DNA of 64,000 bases, from contig OZ059895.1 in assembly GCA_964057225.1 (NCBI GenBank), positions 11,842,001 to 11,906,000 of the forward strand, read 5' to 3'. Under the pieces are notes generated by a model, which saw only the letters and a list, made by a program, of their open reading frames with translations, was not told where the DNA came from and did not search any database. This document shows positions 30,655-40,791 of the stretch, one piece after another (positions within the stretch are counted from its first letter, which is position 1; the number at the start of each line of letters is the position of its first letter). A program made the translations under genes and the position numbers. Source of the DNA: Auanema rhodensis (Eukaryota > Nematoda > Chromadorea > Rhabditida > Rhabditidae).

Positions 30655-31405
30655 ATATGAGTATGAGGTTCCATGTAATAACTGTTTATAGTTGATAATG
30701 CATATTTGGTGTTTAAATATCGGGTTGGTGGTACAATTTGGGAGATTGAGCTTATATTAAAGTTTGGAAAATTAACAGTGTCGTATGGTTTTAAAAGAAT
30801 ATTAATATTGGCTTTGTGTTTAAATAGATCATACTTTACCTCTAATGGTATATTTATTTCCCAAGAATCACATTCTACTATTTCATAAACTATTTCATTG
30901 ATTGGTTTAAATTCAGTTTGAAAGAATGAGCAACCGTCTTCTAGAGACCAACATCCGCAGAAAAGAAAGCCACATCGCCTAGCACAACCAACTGGTGTTG
31001 GTCCTTCTTCTTTATCAAATTCTTGTAATTGTCCAATAGGATTTATAGCTTCACAAGTGTGATTACAAGATCCTGTTCCATAACAGGAATATTGAGTTTT
31101 GTATTGAATTGTGCTTTCACGAGTATAATATAGCGTACTTTTCTGGCAAATGTATTCTCCCTTATGCCTTTATTGAAAATGATTTCATTATCGTATTCTT
31201 GATAACAATTTGTTCGATTAATGCAAATTATATTTATTGAATGCCTAATATGTGAGTTTGAACAAGATTCTACTGTTATTAATAATACCATGAGTGCTAT
31301 CGATAATTGTAATGAAGTTAATGATGATGTTCTCATGTAATTTGGAATTTTAATAGTTTCTGGAACATCATTTTTCCATTTTGGAGTTACATTGTCAAAT
31401 TTCAT
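30655..31405 (-). pseudogene. BEL copy B env, N-terminal half, with an internal deletion
   Basis: It starts at 31,405 with the same signal-like segment as copy A. A deletion at about 31,160 (after NKGIR, relative to copy A) removes roughly 25-30 codons and shifts the frame, which stops at 31,043. The Cys-rich CGCWSLEDGCSF part is still present in the DNA further on (about 30,930-30,985) in another frame. Confidence 0.72.
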
Positions 31406-31525
31406 GGTTACTGTGTTTTCCTTTTGTACGACTACATCGTCTGAACTTGTTAATATTTTTGAATCAGGTTTTCCACTTCTAACTTCGGTTAGTATCGTTT
31501 GCCAATTATCATTTAAAAATTTATA

Positions 31526-31765
31526 CTAATATTGGTCATTTTTATGAGCTTTCAATACTCTTTTACAAATTGCTAATATAGTAAATAATAGTATAATTGG
31601 TATGAAAAATGTTATCAAAGTCGTTAATGGATTACATTGTGGGAAATATAATGCTTCCGCTGTTAGCAATTCAGAAGATTGGCATGTAGCCTCAACCGTT
31701 GGAATTATTCTAAGAAGAGCTTCTTTTGGAACAATCGTTTTCATTTTATTTTGGATTGGATTCAT
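31526..31765 (-). CDS. BEL copy B small membrane ORF before env
   Basis: Reads the same 79 residues as the frame at 18,205-18,444 in copy A, including the membrane segment and the same stop. In copy B the integrase C-terminal frame (31,746-32,573) overlaps its start. Confidence 0.6.
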   Translation of the reverse strand: MNPIQNKMKTIVPKEALLRIIPTVEATCQSSELLTAEALYFPQCNPLTTLITFFIPIILLFTILAICKRVLKAHKNDQY

Positions 31766-32573
31766 TTTCGGTTTGAAGAGTTATCTCATTTGTTTGATCT
31801 TCCGCTTGCTCTAAGTTCGTATTATTAGAATCATTTTCGTTTCCTGCTTTGTTGTAGATATTCATGTTGAGTGTATAGATGTCGAGAGGTGTTACATCGT
31901 TATTTTGTTCACTTTCTTGAGTGTTTTCAAGGTGTTCAACATTTTCAACATTTTCAAACCGATTTCCTTTTTGTTTTACCGTTCCGGTGATTAAAAATGG
32001 ATTTACTTGGTATTTTTTATTGTATCTCATTGAGTGAGGTTCTGACGCAAACGGTGATGCTTCTGCGTTTTTCACTTCTAGTGGATATATGTGGTTTAAT
32101 GAACGAATTGTTATAAGACCAGTGCCAGTTATTAGTTTTGCAGATCTAACTTCCCCATCTGCACTTTTTATCAGTTCTATTATGCGTCCTAATTTCCATT
32201 TACCTCTACTTGAATCATCATTTTGTATTATAATAACTTCGCCTTCTTGTGGTTTCTTAGCGTTCGTCGCAGGTTGTTTTCTGTTGTGTTTGTAAATATC
32301 TCTAAGATACAGTAAATACTCGGAATAGAATTTTTTCCAGAATAATTGAGTTACATCTTTAGATAACTCTATTGCTTCAATGGCTTGCTCTATAGTTTGT
32401 ATTGTCCTGCTATTGATAGTTTTATCATAAATTCGGGTATTCGATACGTTTGAAGAAAGTGTAAACCTGATGGAACGGTTTAAAAAATCACAAGGTCTGA
32501 TAAGCAAAATGTTCAGGTTGGATGGGTTCGGATGTGTAAGCGGGCGAGTATTCAAAATTTTTTCGATTTTCAA
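31746..32573 (-). CDS. BEL copy B integrase C-terminal domain (DUF5641-like)
   Basis: 275 codons in a frame shifted relative to the integrase core, exactly as in copy A. It shows ILNTRPLTH, FWKKFYSEYLLYLRDIYKH, GKWKLGRIIEL and IYPLEV. Unlike copy A it reads through the position of A's early TAA and adds an Asn/Glu-rich tail. The overlap with the upstream frame (32,488-32,573) is 86 nt. Confidence 0.83.
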   Translation of the reverse strand: MKIEKILNTRPLTHPNPSNLNILLIRPCDFLNRSIRFTLSSNVSNTRIYDKTINSRTIQTIEQAIEAIELSKDVTQLFWKKFYSEYLLYLRDIYKHNRKQPATNAKKPQEGEVIIIQNDDSSRGKWKLGRIIELIKSADGEVRSAKLITGTGLITIRSLNHIYPLEVKNAEASPFASEPHSMRYNKKYQVNPFLITGTVKQKGNRFENVENVEHLENTQESEQNNDVTPLDIYTLNMNIYNKAGNENDSNNTNLEQAEDQTNEITLQTENESNPK

Positions 32574-34527
32574 TTACTGTATGTATATCATCAAATGACA
32601 TTAATTTATTTCTAATTGTTTTGTATAGTGCTAACTTTGTTAGTCCTACTAGTCTTTCCCATGTTCCACCTTTCCATGGAGCCTGTGGTGTGTTGAAGTA
32701 CCATTTAATATTCTTTTCGGCAAGATAATTGGTTAATGTTTTTTCATTTTTTGATTCATGGTTTTCTGTGTAAAACTCTATTACTTTAGCACTTAATAAG
32801 AAGTTTCCTCCATTATCACTTCGTATTATTTCTGGAATACCTCTTCTTCTAATGAACCTTTCAAAAGCGTTTAAGAATGCTTTTGTTGGTTGGTCAAAAA
32901 CTATTTCTAAGTGTATAGCTCTTATATCTAAACAAGTAAACAGACATATAAATATCTTTTTACCATCCTTTATGGTTAATGGACCTAATAAGTCACAACC
33001 TGTACTCATGAATTGTTTTGTTAGAATTACTCTATTCTTAGGCAATGCTGGCATTAAGGACGTTCCAAACGGCAAAGCGTTGTATCTATTGCAGATTGTG
33101 CATGTTTTGAGAACTGATCTGACTATGCTTGATGGTCTACTTAAAAAGTATTTTTGACGCAAGTGTGTTAGAACAAAATCTCGCCCTTGGTGCATGCATT
33201 CTCTGTGTAAATGCATAATTTTGTGTTCTGTGTACGGAGAATCCCTTGGAAGATATATGGGATTTTGAGTTTCAAACGGTAATTCCGAGTTGTTCAATCT
33301 ACTACGAACTCTGATTATTTCTTCATCGAGAAAAAATACAAAACCTTCATGTTTTTTCATGAGGAGATCTATTGTTACATACTGTTGTGCTTTACTTATT
33401 AATAATTTGGTTATAATCTCAATATCATTAGCTGTAGTTTGCCAGTTTTCATCTAATTGCATTACCTTATTTAACCTTGTTGTAGCTGTGGGATGAAGTT
33501 TTATGATCCAATGTCTCAAGAATTTACTTAATTTAACTATAGTTTTCAGTAAAGTATAGTTGTTGCTACGTAGTTTAAATATATCTTCAACTGGTATTTG
33601 TGTTATTTGTTGTTGTTCAACGGTATCGATCAAGGTTGTTATATTCCAAATAGGCTCATAATCAATTTCTTCAATGTGTGATTTTGTTTGGGTTAACCAT
33701 TGTGGTCCTTTAATCCACATAGAATCACTTAGTTCTTGGAGACAAGCTCCTCGAGAACCAATATCGGCTGGGTTATAATCACCATTAACATGAAAAAGTT
33801 TGATTTTAATGTTATTTTCCTTCAATTTATCTATATACTTCCTTACATTGTCGACGCGACTGCCGAAAGTTTTCTGATGGTTAGCTATCCAATGTAAAGC
33901 TACCTTACTGTCACTGGTTACGTGTACAGTTTTAAGATGATTGGTTGTAGATGTGATATTATCAGCTAACATAATACCTAATAGTATGGCAATCAGTTCT
34001 AGTCTTGGGATAGTCAGATTTCCCTTTTTTGCAATTTTCGACTTTTCACTTACAAGTTGGCTTATTTTACCGTTGGTTTCAATGTATGTGCAGGCAGCAA
34101 TGGCTAGTTTACTAGCATCAGTAAATACCCATAATATAGAGTTATTCAGGTTTAACTTTCTTTCAAGTCTCAATTCCTTTTCATTTAATAATTCATTTAT
34201 GGCTAAATTCCATTTATGTGTTATTTCTTTGGGTAATTCAACATCCCAACCCTTGAATTGATCACTTGATTCTCTCAGTAGTAATTTTAATAGTAAAATC
34301 GATGGGCTTGCCATACCTAATGGATCGAATATTGAATGTATTTGACTTAACATGTTCCTGTGCGTGTTGATTTCAAATTTCTTTAATTTAAGTATAAGAA
34401 CGAATAAATCTAGTCTTGTATCATGATTTAAACCCAAAATTTTGGTAGTATTATGTGGGTATTTGTCTTCATTGTTCATATCTTCAGTAACCTTTGGATT
34501 GTTGCTCATAAATTCTCTTAAATTCAT
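32488..34527 (-). pseudogene. BEL copy B RNase H and integrase core
   Basis: 679 codons from an internal Met. The front (NPKVTEDMNNEDKYPHNTTK) is the RT connection part. RNase H motifs: WVFTDASKLAIAACTYIE, IPRLELIAILLG and TSDSKVALHWIA. Integrase: zinc finger near residues 440-495, Asp in STGCDLLGPL, Asp in RSDNGGNF, Glu in WKGGTWERLVG. It is uninterrupted where copy A carries the Gypsy element (LLKTIVKLSKFLRHW). The upstream RT fingers and palm are missing, so the enzyme cannot work. Confidence 0.88.
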
Positions 34528-34565
34528 AGAAATGCCTTGTGAGATTTTCTTGGCTTTTTCGCATT

Positions 34566-35162
34566 TTATCTTAGCTTCTTCAACACTGCTTCAATTCTCC
34601 CGGCTTTAATGGATAGTTCTTTACTACATTCTTTAAGATAATTCTCTGCTTCTGCCTTGTTATCTACTATGGTGCTTATTCCAATAGTATCGATGAGGAA
34701 AAGCTCTTTCAGTTTTGTTTCTGGAGGTGGTTCATAACTTTGTTCCTCTTCAATGCTACATAGAGTTACAATTTTTTCAAGTTTAGTTTCTCCATTTATA
34801 AGAGTTCCAAATACAGATCCTTTACATAAAAGATCAGAGGGAAGTCTGAATTCTTTATTGTCTTTTACAAACAATTTTAATCTATCTTGTCCAATCAAAA
34901 CATCCGGTTCAAAAACTTCCCCATTTGTATCGGTATTGGCTAGTATAATATTGTTTTCTTTAATGAAACTCAAATCCTTTCTTGAAAGATGAGGACTATA
35001 TACGTGGGAACTGATTTTTGGCTTAGTGAGCATTTCAGTTACAATTAAATTTTTCTCTTTAGTATAGAATATTGTGTTAACTATACTTGAAACATGAGAA
35101 TGTTTCATTCCTCCAATACCATGAAATGTTTTTCTTTGTTTGGATTCAACTGGTAGTTTCAT
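34566..35162 (-). pseudogene. BEL copy B protease-RT linker region
   Basis: 198 codons. It begins inside the protease (KLPVESKQRK, then HGIGGMKHSHVSS) and runs through LIGQDRLKLFVKD to the start of the RT linker (IKAGRIEAV), where a deletion joins it to the end of RT and the frame stops. This stretch is what copy A has lost. The catalytic protease Asp lies just upstream in another frame (about 35,210). Confidence 0.75.
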
Positions 35163-35240
35163 CCTTTTTGCTAGATCTTCTCTGATAAAAGAACGTTGAA
35201 AACAATCATCAAAAATAATGTTAACTTTTCATAGCTATTG

Positions 35241-35553
35241 CTATTGTAATTGAACAAACTTGGTTAAACTTGTGGGTTCTCCATGTGCTTTCTTGGGAAT
35301 AATTGTTTGATTATTTCTGGTCTTTTCTTCATACTGAAATGTTGTGATCATCATGACAGCTGTTGAATTTAAACTTTGACCATGTGCGGTTTTTGCTTTG
35401 ATGATTGTTTGCAAAGCATACATAACATAGCCTTTTTTCTCTTAAAATTTTTCTTTTTTCCGTTGTTTCAACAGGACACATATGGCTATTATGTGAATTG
35501 TTCGCGCAAAAAACGCAATTCCTTCTTTGTTTCAAATCTTTAACTTCATTCAA
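35241..35553 (-). pseudogene. BEL copy B zinc-knuckle region (broken)
   Basis: The first knuckle (CVFCANNSHNSHMC) is intact. The second has its last Cys changed to Arg (NHQSKNRTW). The third has lost its first Cys. Two deletions follow relative to copy A, one after HNISV and one after EPTSLT, which push the reading into another frame. Confidence 0.8.
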
Positions 35554-36726
35554 TCAAAATTGTTTTTTAGTTTGATCACCATCTGGATTTTTACTTTTTT
35601 CATTGTTAGTGAGATACAGTGATTCAGTGTTTTCAGTCATCTGTAGTAGTTTCACTTGCGCCGAAATATGTTCAATGATTTTCTCGTGGGACCATTCAAA
35701 ATTTTGTTCGATGTGAGTATCTTTGATTATTTCAAATGGGAATTTATTGAGTACGGTAGCAACATAAAGCTCTTTGATTAAAGATCCTCCCGCCGCTTGA
35801 ATTTGTCGCAGCAGAGCTTTCATCTCTCTCAGCGTTTGAGCACAACTATCGGCTCGTCTTGAAGCTTTTGGCACCTTATTCAACTTGTTGATTAGCGTTG
35901 CTGTATCAACAGCGTATGAGGAATATTCTTCCTTCAAACAATTTTTCATAAACTCATAGTTTTCTTCGGTACCGGGAATTCTCCTAAGAAGATATTCGGC
36001 TTCACCTGATAAGGACTCACATAGGAAGTTCACTTTTTCACTTATAGAGAAAAATTCATTGTTATCAATCATTCTCATGAATCTATCCCAGAATAAAGGG
36101 AATTTTTCCGGAGTACCGTCAAAGGTTGGAGTTTTTAATACGGGTCTTTGCAGTATTTGGTTGATCAGTCTTACTTCATTAACATGCTGATCATGCACTA
36201 CCTGATCGGGTAAACTGTTTTGTTTTTCTTGTACCTCGTTTGTACAATTTTCATATTCTTTTTCTTCTGTATATTCAACTCTTTCCCGAAGTTGTTGTAA
36301 TTCAAGTTGTATTTCCATATCTTTGATTTTTTCTTTGTTTTTATCAATGAGATTTTTTAAGAATATCAATTTGTCATTCAATTTCAGTATTATTAACGTG
36401 GCATTGCCACGGATGTCTCCTTTTTCACCTTCTTCGATTTTTGTAAATTTTTTGTTCAATTCTTTTTGGTGCTTTTCTTCTAAAAGCTCACAAACTCTTT
36501 GAAAATTAATTTCAATGGTTTCAATTGATTGGAGTTTATTCTCCAAAATATTCAAGTAATTTTTAACTGTTGCACATTCATTCTCTTGCGCAATTATTTG
36601 ATTTACCGGCTCAGACAATTCAGAGTAATCGGTCATTTTCTTATAGTTTTCAACTTTAGAATTCAGTTTATTCAAAAATTCTAATTCTCTCCCCATTTGG
36701 AGAATATATCTTTGAGCGGAGGACAT
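35554..36726 (-). CDS. BEL copy B gag, ended early by a nonsense codon
   Basis: The best start is ATG at 36,726 (MSSAQRYILQMGRELEF); the frame is open further up only with non-ATG codons. A long helical, charged N-terminal half (about residues 1-190, coiled-coil-like) leads to the conserved gag part (PVLKTPTFDGTPEKFPLFWD, SGEAEYLLRRIPGTEENY). The frame ends in a TGA at 35,554-35,556, where copy A has CGA (KKQFRLNEV), so this is a C-to-T nonsense change before the knuckles. Gag would form the cytoplasmic particle. Confidence 0.85.
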   Translation of the reverse strand: MSSAQRYILQMGRELEFLNKLNSKVENYKKMTDYSELSEPVNQIIAQENECATVKNYLNILENKLQSIETIEINFQRVCELLEEKHQKELNKKFTKIEEGEKGDIRGNATLIILKLNDKLIFLKNLIDKNKEKIKDMEIQLELQQLRERVEYTEEKEYENCTNEVQEKQNSLPDQVVHDQHVNEVRLINQILQRPVLKTPTFDGTPEKFPLFWDRFMRMIDNNEFFSISEKVNFLCESLSGEAEYLLRRIPGTEENYEFMKNCLKEEYSSYAVDTATLINKLNKVPKASRRADSCAQTLREMKALLRQIQAAGGSLIKELYVATVLNKFPFEIIKDTHIEQNFEWSHEKIIEHISAQVKLLQMTENTESLYLTNNEKSKNPDGDQTKKQF

Positions 36727-36900
36727 TATTTTAGCCTTCCTCAATGGATATTTCAGATTCAGCGATATTTTTATCGTCTTATTGTTTCTTGACAAGTGAT
36801 TTCTTGTCAACTCGGATTTTCTACGAGTTCTTCGGAATTTATTTCTCCGGCGGTTCTATATAACCTTTGTTTTAAATTTTCCTTGTCAGTAATCAACTGA

Positions 36901-36923
36901 ATGATCCTGCCGTGGTCGCCAAA
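36901..36923 (-). promoter_or_regulatory. BEL primer binding site
   Basis: Minus-strand tttggcgaccacggcagg directly follows the 5' LTR; the TGG start is the complement of a tRNA CCA end. The tRNA is not identified. Confidence 0.7.
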
Positions 36924-37266
36924 TGTCGCTTGACAACTGGACTATTACCTCCAAGTATCAGTCCAAGTATGGAGTCGGTTTGTATGAGTGCTGTGTTATG
37001 CGTTAAAACAAGTAAAATGAAGAACGGTTTATTCAACAAAATACAACAAACAGTAAAGTGAAAATAGCAAGTAGATTGATTTCAGAACTTCCTAGAAAAT
37101 CCTAAAATCAATTCAAAAATTGGTGAGACATAAAAATTTAACCATCTAGTTCTCCCTTTTATAGGGAGGCACCAGATGGTTAAAGGGGGTGGAGTTAATT
37201 CAAAAAATGACAAACAAAACTACCGTTACCGTAATAAAAATACATATATTCACGTTGATCGTGACA
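36924..37266 (-). repeat. 5' LTR of BEL copy B (343 bp)
   Basis: Runs (minus) from tgtcacgatcaacgtg to gtcaagcgaca. Compared with the 3' LTR it has about ten substitutions, two single-base indels and a 4-bp insertion (taccgttaccg region near 37,223). Confidence 0.92.
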
Positions 37267-37288
37267 GGGCCCGGTTAGTACTTGGATC
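37267..37288 (+). rRNA. 5S rRNA fragment right of BEL copy B
   Basis: The bases gggcccggttagtacttgg continue the gene cut at 29,512, but after ggatc the sequence jumps to atgcagc of the spacer, so the last 35 nt of 5S and the following link are deleted. Confidence 0.9.
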
Positions 37289-37435
37289 ATGCAGCTAATT
37301 TTCAATTCTATCTCTTCCGTAACAAATGTTTTCAATTTTCCAGCAGTTTTACTCAGATAGCTCAACCCAAGGCATCAAAATATCTTCAATCTTATTTCTA
37401 TATTACAGTTATAAACTAGTAGTTTATGAACCTTC
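37289..37435 (+). repeat. 5S unit spacer, cut by the second Gypsy element
   Basis: Follows the array spacer to tatgaaccttc, where the LTR of the Gypsy element begins. Confidence 0.85.
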
Positions 37436-37834
37436 CGTTCCATTTAGATTCTCAATGGTTCTAAGTTAAGAGATCCAAACAGACTATGAGAAGATGAGTA
37501 TGATTTTAAATATAAGAGTGTAATGTAAGGTGAAATAAGAAACAAGAGATGAAATATATGAAGGTTTATTGTTCCCATTATAATATAATTATACAAAGAT
37601 TTGAGCTAGAGTTAAGAAAAAGAATATAAAGAGATGATGATGAGATAAAGAGAAAATAAGATAATGAGATGTCTGAGTCTTGAGGACTCAGGTTTATATA
37701 TCCATACAACTCCTACTCAGTTTACACAAAATGTTACTATGCTTATAAAAAGTGCATCTAGAATATTCTCAGAATTGCTTAAAAACTTTCTGCATTAGTT
37801 TTATAATAGCAGCTGCCGAGATATGTATGTAACA
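37436..37834 (-). repeat. 3' LTR of the second Gypsy element (about 399 bp)
   Basis: On the minus strand it starts tgttacatacatatctcg after a purine-rich ccgttggggca and ends ctaaatggaacg, the same style of ends (TGT...ACG) as the LTR at 16,055-16,435. TATA-like gatatataaacc (about 37,692-37,703) and aataaa (about 37,568) are present. Confidence 0.75.
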
Positions 37835-38012
37835 TGCCCCAACGGATTCAAGTCAGCTGACCTCAGCTGTTAAATGCAAATAATGATTAAGAGAGAAAAA
37901 ATAAAAAAATAAAATGGCATGAGATAAAGCAAATTTTTCAACAAACTATTGATAAAGAGAAAAATTTTAAGAGATAGAATTTTATAAATGATTTAAACCT
38001 TTCCTTTTCTCT

Positions 38013-38657
38013 TTAATCCGCCAGTTGGTCTATTTCCTGGATTATTTCTGTCATTGATGCTAGTCCAAGCAGCTCCATTGTTCTGATGGTTTGGCTAACT
38101 GCTTTCGCCTTACTTTTTGATGCGGACATGTTGATAGTCCTTTTTGTCAGTAGTTTTTTGATTACTACTGATAGTTCTTGCCCTATCTCTATCCACGATG
38201 CTTCTTCTTCGGTTTCGCTATTTCTTACAGCTTGTTGTGTCATCTGTGTTGTCCACGTCGGCATTGCTTTGTAGATGTCAGCTGTGGTCTGCGTTCTGGC
38301 GGGTTGTCCCAGTATTATATGTCGGATTCTGTTCTCTTTCTGGCTGAGAGAACATCCTTCTGTCCAATTCTTTTGATGCTGGCGAAGCTCCTTTAGATCG
38401 TTTTCCTTATAGCTTTTGGTTTTCTCCTCCAATAGTTCCATCATAAATAGGATGTGCTGTGTCTTCTTCTTCAATTTGCTCGTTTGGAGGCTTATTATGG
38501 GTCCTAAGTTCGGCTGCATGCAGTTGATAGGTAGAAGACCTTCGCGAAGGTTTTCTACCTCTATCCATTTTTGTTCAATAGTGGTCGCTAGAGGGATCAG
38601 TGGTGTTGGAGTTGCGAGGAATGTAGAGAGTGTGACGTTGGCGAGAGAGGAGGTCAT
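38013..38657 (-). CDS. Unidentified 214-aa ORF between pol and 3' LTR of the second Gypsy
   Basis: A clean ATG-to-TAA frame of 214 codons in an otherwise decayed element. It starts MTSSLANVTLSTFLATPTP, then is mostly helical and charged (LKKKTQHILFMMELLEEKTK). There is no signal peptide, membrane helix or Cys pattern, so it is not an env of the usual kind. Its position, after pol and before the LTR, is where accessory or env genes of Gypsy elements sit. The first Gypsy element has no counterpart there. I do not know its function. Confidence 0.6.
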   Translation of the reverse strand: MTSSLANVTLSTFLATPTPLIPLATTIEQKWIEVENLREGLLPINCMQPNLGPIISLQTSKLKKKTQHILFMMELLEEKTKSYKENDLKELRQHQKNWTEGCSLSQKENRIRHIILGQPARTQTTADIYKAMPTWTTQMTQQAVRNSETEEEASWIEIGQELSVVIKKLLTKRTINMSASKSKAKAVSQTIRTMELLGLASMTEIIQEIDQLAD

Positions 38658-39107
38658 TTTGAGTACAAAGTGTTTTTGAATTTTTCTCCATCAAAATTTT
38701 CTCTTTATATAGTTTGTTTTTGCAGTGATTGTTACAGTTTGTTGAAATTAAAAGATAGAAATTAAAATTTCGGTGGTTTTGATCTATGTCTTGTGTTTAA
38801 TGTACTATACGAAAGAAAGAAAAATTATTTTTTACAATTCTACGATTTTTGTTAGTTAATTAAAATTTTCGTACTTGTTCTCTTTTGTTTTGCGTTGGAG
38901 ATTTATTCTGCTGCGTTTTGTTTTGATCCGCTTTTCATGTAGTTCCAATTCTCCCTTATTTCTGATTTCTGCGTCTTGTGTTTTTCTTTTGGGTTGTAGT
39001 TTAACATGATGCGGGCGTGAGTTTTCATTTCCTATTCCTAGTGCTGCGGCAAGTGTAGTGTTCCAAAATCTGATTGCTGGTGAGTTTTTGTTTCTGTCCT
39101 CAAATAG
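38658..39107. other. Gypsy 2 region between pol and the extra ORF, no gene seen
   Basis: T-rich on the plus strand; short open frames only. Confidence 0.4.
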
Positions 39108-39740
39108 TTACTTTCTGTTTTCATTCTTGAATTGATCTTGTAGCTTTTCGTATGTTTTTGCGTTATTATCTTCTATATCGTTTTGATTAGAACCTTCTTC
39201 TTGAGAGAAAGGTGTCAGCTGTCTGAGGTCCTCTTGAATTCTGTCGATTGTTGTTGATTCATCTTCTAATTGTATATTAGAATTTGTTATTCTTCTTGCT
39301 AGAGCAAGGTCGTCAGGTGTTTCTGAATTTTGTTCAATTTCTTCTTCGTTTACTCCACTGTTATTCCCAGTGATAGGTAACAGTTGCGCGAGAGTATCTG
39401 TACTGCCTGTTGGGTAACAGTTGTTGTTATTTTCCGTATCATTGGTTTGTTCCCATTGATCCAGATTATTCCAACTTGCTTCTTCTTCTTCTTCTTTTTC
39501 GTTCGTTATGTCTTGGTCTTCTTCTTCCTCTTCTTCATTATTTTTTGTTGATATAAGATTATCGTCTGGTGGAAAATAACGTATGTTATTTTTGTGAGCT
39601 TTTATAATATTTCCATCTTGATCCGTTATGCTGATGTTGTTTCCTTCAATTGTTACTATCCGGTAAGGTCCATCTCTTCTTATTTGTAATTTGTTGCTTG
39701 GGTTCGCTCTTTGTACAAATACTCGATCTCCTATATCCAA
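39108..39740 (-). pseudogene. Gypsy 2 integrase C-terminal GPY/F module with acidic tail
   Basis: It reads GDRVFVQRANPSNKLQIRRD and GPYRIVTIEGNNISITDQDG, the GPY/F module that follows Gypsy integrases, then about 140 residues rich in Glu, Asp and Asn (for example NNEEEEEEDQDITNEKEEEE). An in-frame TAG at about 39,777-39,779 separates it from the rest of integrase. The acidic tail is not seen in the first Gypsy element. Confidence 0.78.
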
Positions 39741-39935
39741 TATTCTTTCTTTTGTCCTATGTGCTTGATCGTATTTCTACTTCATTCTTTCTTCATTGGT
39801 TGCAATCTTTTCCTTGACTTTTTCCTGAATATCTCTTAAATTTTTGAGCTGATCCGTGATATTTTGTTCTTCCGATGTTTCCAAGTTTTTGTCAATGGGC
39901 AGACGTGCTACTTGTCCAAACAAACATTCGTATGG

Positions 39936-40683
39936 TTATTTTTTAGTGGTGGCATTTGGTAATCTGTTGAGTGTAGAAATAATCTTTGGAAGTATCTTAT
40001 CCCAATCGTTTTGTTCATCATTAACGTAGGCTGTTAATGCTTCTTCGATCGTCCGATGTAATCTTTCTACTTGTCCGTTAGCGTTTTTGTAATACGGCAT
40101 AGTAGTATGGTGTGTAGTTCCAAAATTACTGCACATAGTAGTGAAATCGTTTGAAATAAAATTAGATCCATTGTCTGTGATGATAGTGACAGGTGGTCCA
40201 AAAACATAGAAGAGATATTTTTCGATAACTGATATAATTTCTCCTGATGTTTGTCTGATTAGCGGAATTGCGATAATCCATTTTGAAAAAAATCTTGGAT
40301 TGTACTCTTTGCCATCTTTTTGTTGATGTTGGAAAAATTTTCATTGATTCCACCGTTGCTTCGTGAGGGTTGTTTTTTCTTTTCGCACAAGCAAGACATA
40401 TGTTGATGTAGTTTGTAATGTCCTCTTGCATTCCAGTCCATGTAAATCGTCTTGATATTGAGTCCATTGTTTTATTTATTCCTAGATGAGCTCCGAGTGT
40501 CGGATCTTCATGAAATTTCTTCATAATTGGGTTAATTATGTGTTCTTCTCGTGGTAAAATCGTTCGTGGTACCTGTAGGCTTGTTTTTGGTTTTGAGTAT
40601 AGTACATCGTTGTACACAATATATCTGTCCGTCAATTGTCGTCCGGCTGTATTATTCTTTATTTTATCCATAGTTTCTTTCAT
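39936..40683 (-). pseudogene. Gypsy 2 integrase zinc finger and core (broken)
   Basis: Frame 40,683-40,162 shows the HHCC finger (KKFHEDPTLGAHLGINKTMD, then ICLACAKRK). Frame 40,136-39,936 shows the end of the core with YYKNANGQVERLHRTIEEAL (catalytic Glu). The first catalytic Asp region is deleted between them; SDNGS-like coding is still visible near 40,160-40,180. Confidence 0.82.
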
Positions 40684-40791
40684 CCAATTTGATTGATTCT
40701 GAACTGATCGAATATCTGCTATCGTGAAGGTTTTTATCTGATGAATAGTATCTTCCGTCGTTTTTCTTTCGTTTTTCTTCTTTGCTTGTGG

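Larger units (their letters stand above)
29513..37266 (-). mobile_element. BEL/Pao retrotransposon copy B with both LTRs, inserted in a 5S gene
   Basis: It runs on the minus strand from the 5' LTR (37,266-36,924) to the 3' LTR (29,851-29,513), flanked by the GGGCC duplication. A primer site (tggcgaccacggcagg) follows the 5' LTR. Gag, knuckles, protease, RNase H, integrase, integrase C-terminal domain, small membrane ORF and env are all recognisable. The RT fingers and palm are deleted and several other frames are broken. The LTRs differ at about ten bases plus three indels. Confidence 0.93.

Noticed and set aside
32488..32573. Programmed frameshift between BEL integrase core and its C-terminal domain
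   Set aside because: There is an A-run, but no clear slippery heptamer and pseudoknot; a shared old indel is simpler. It is listed only as a shared interruption.
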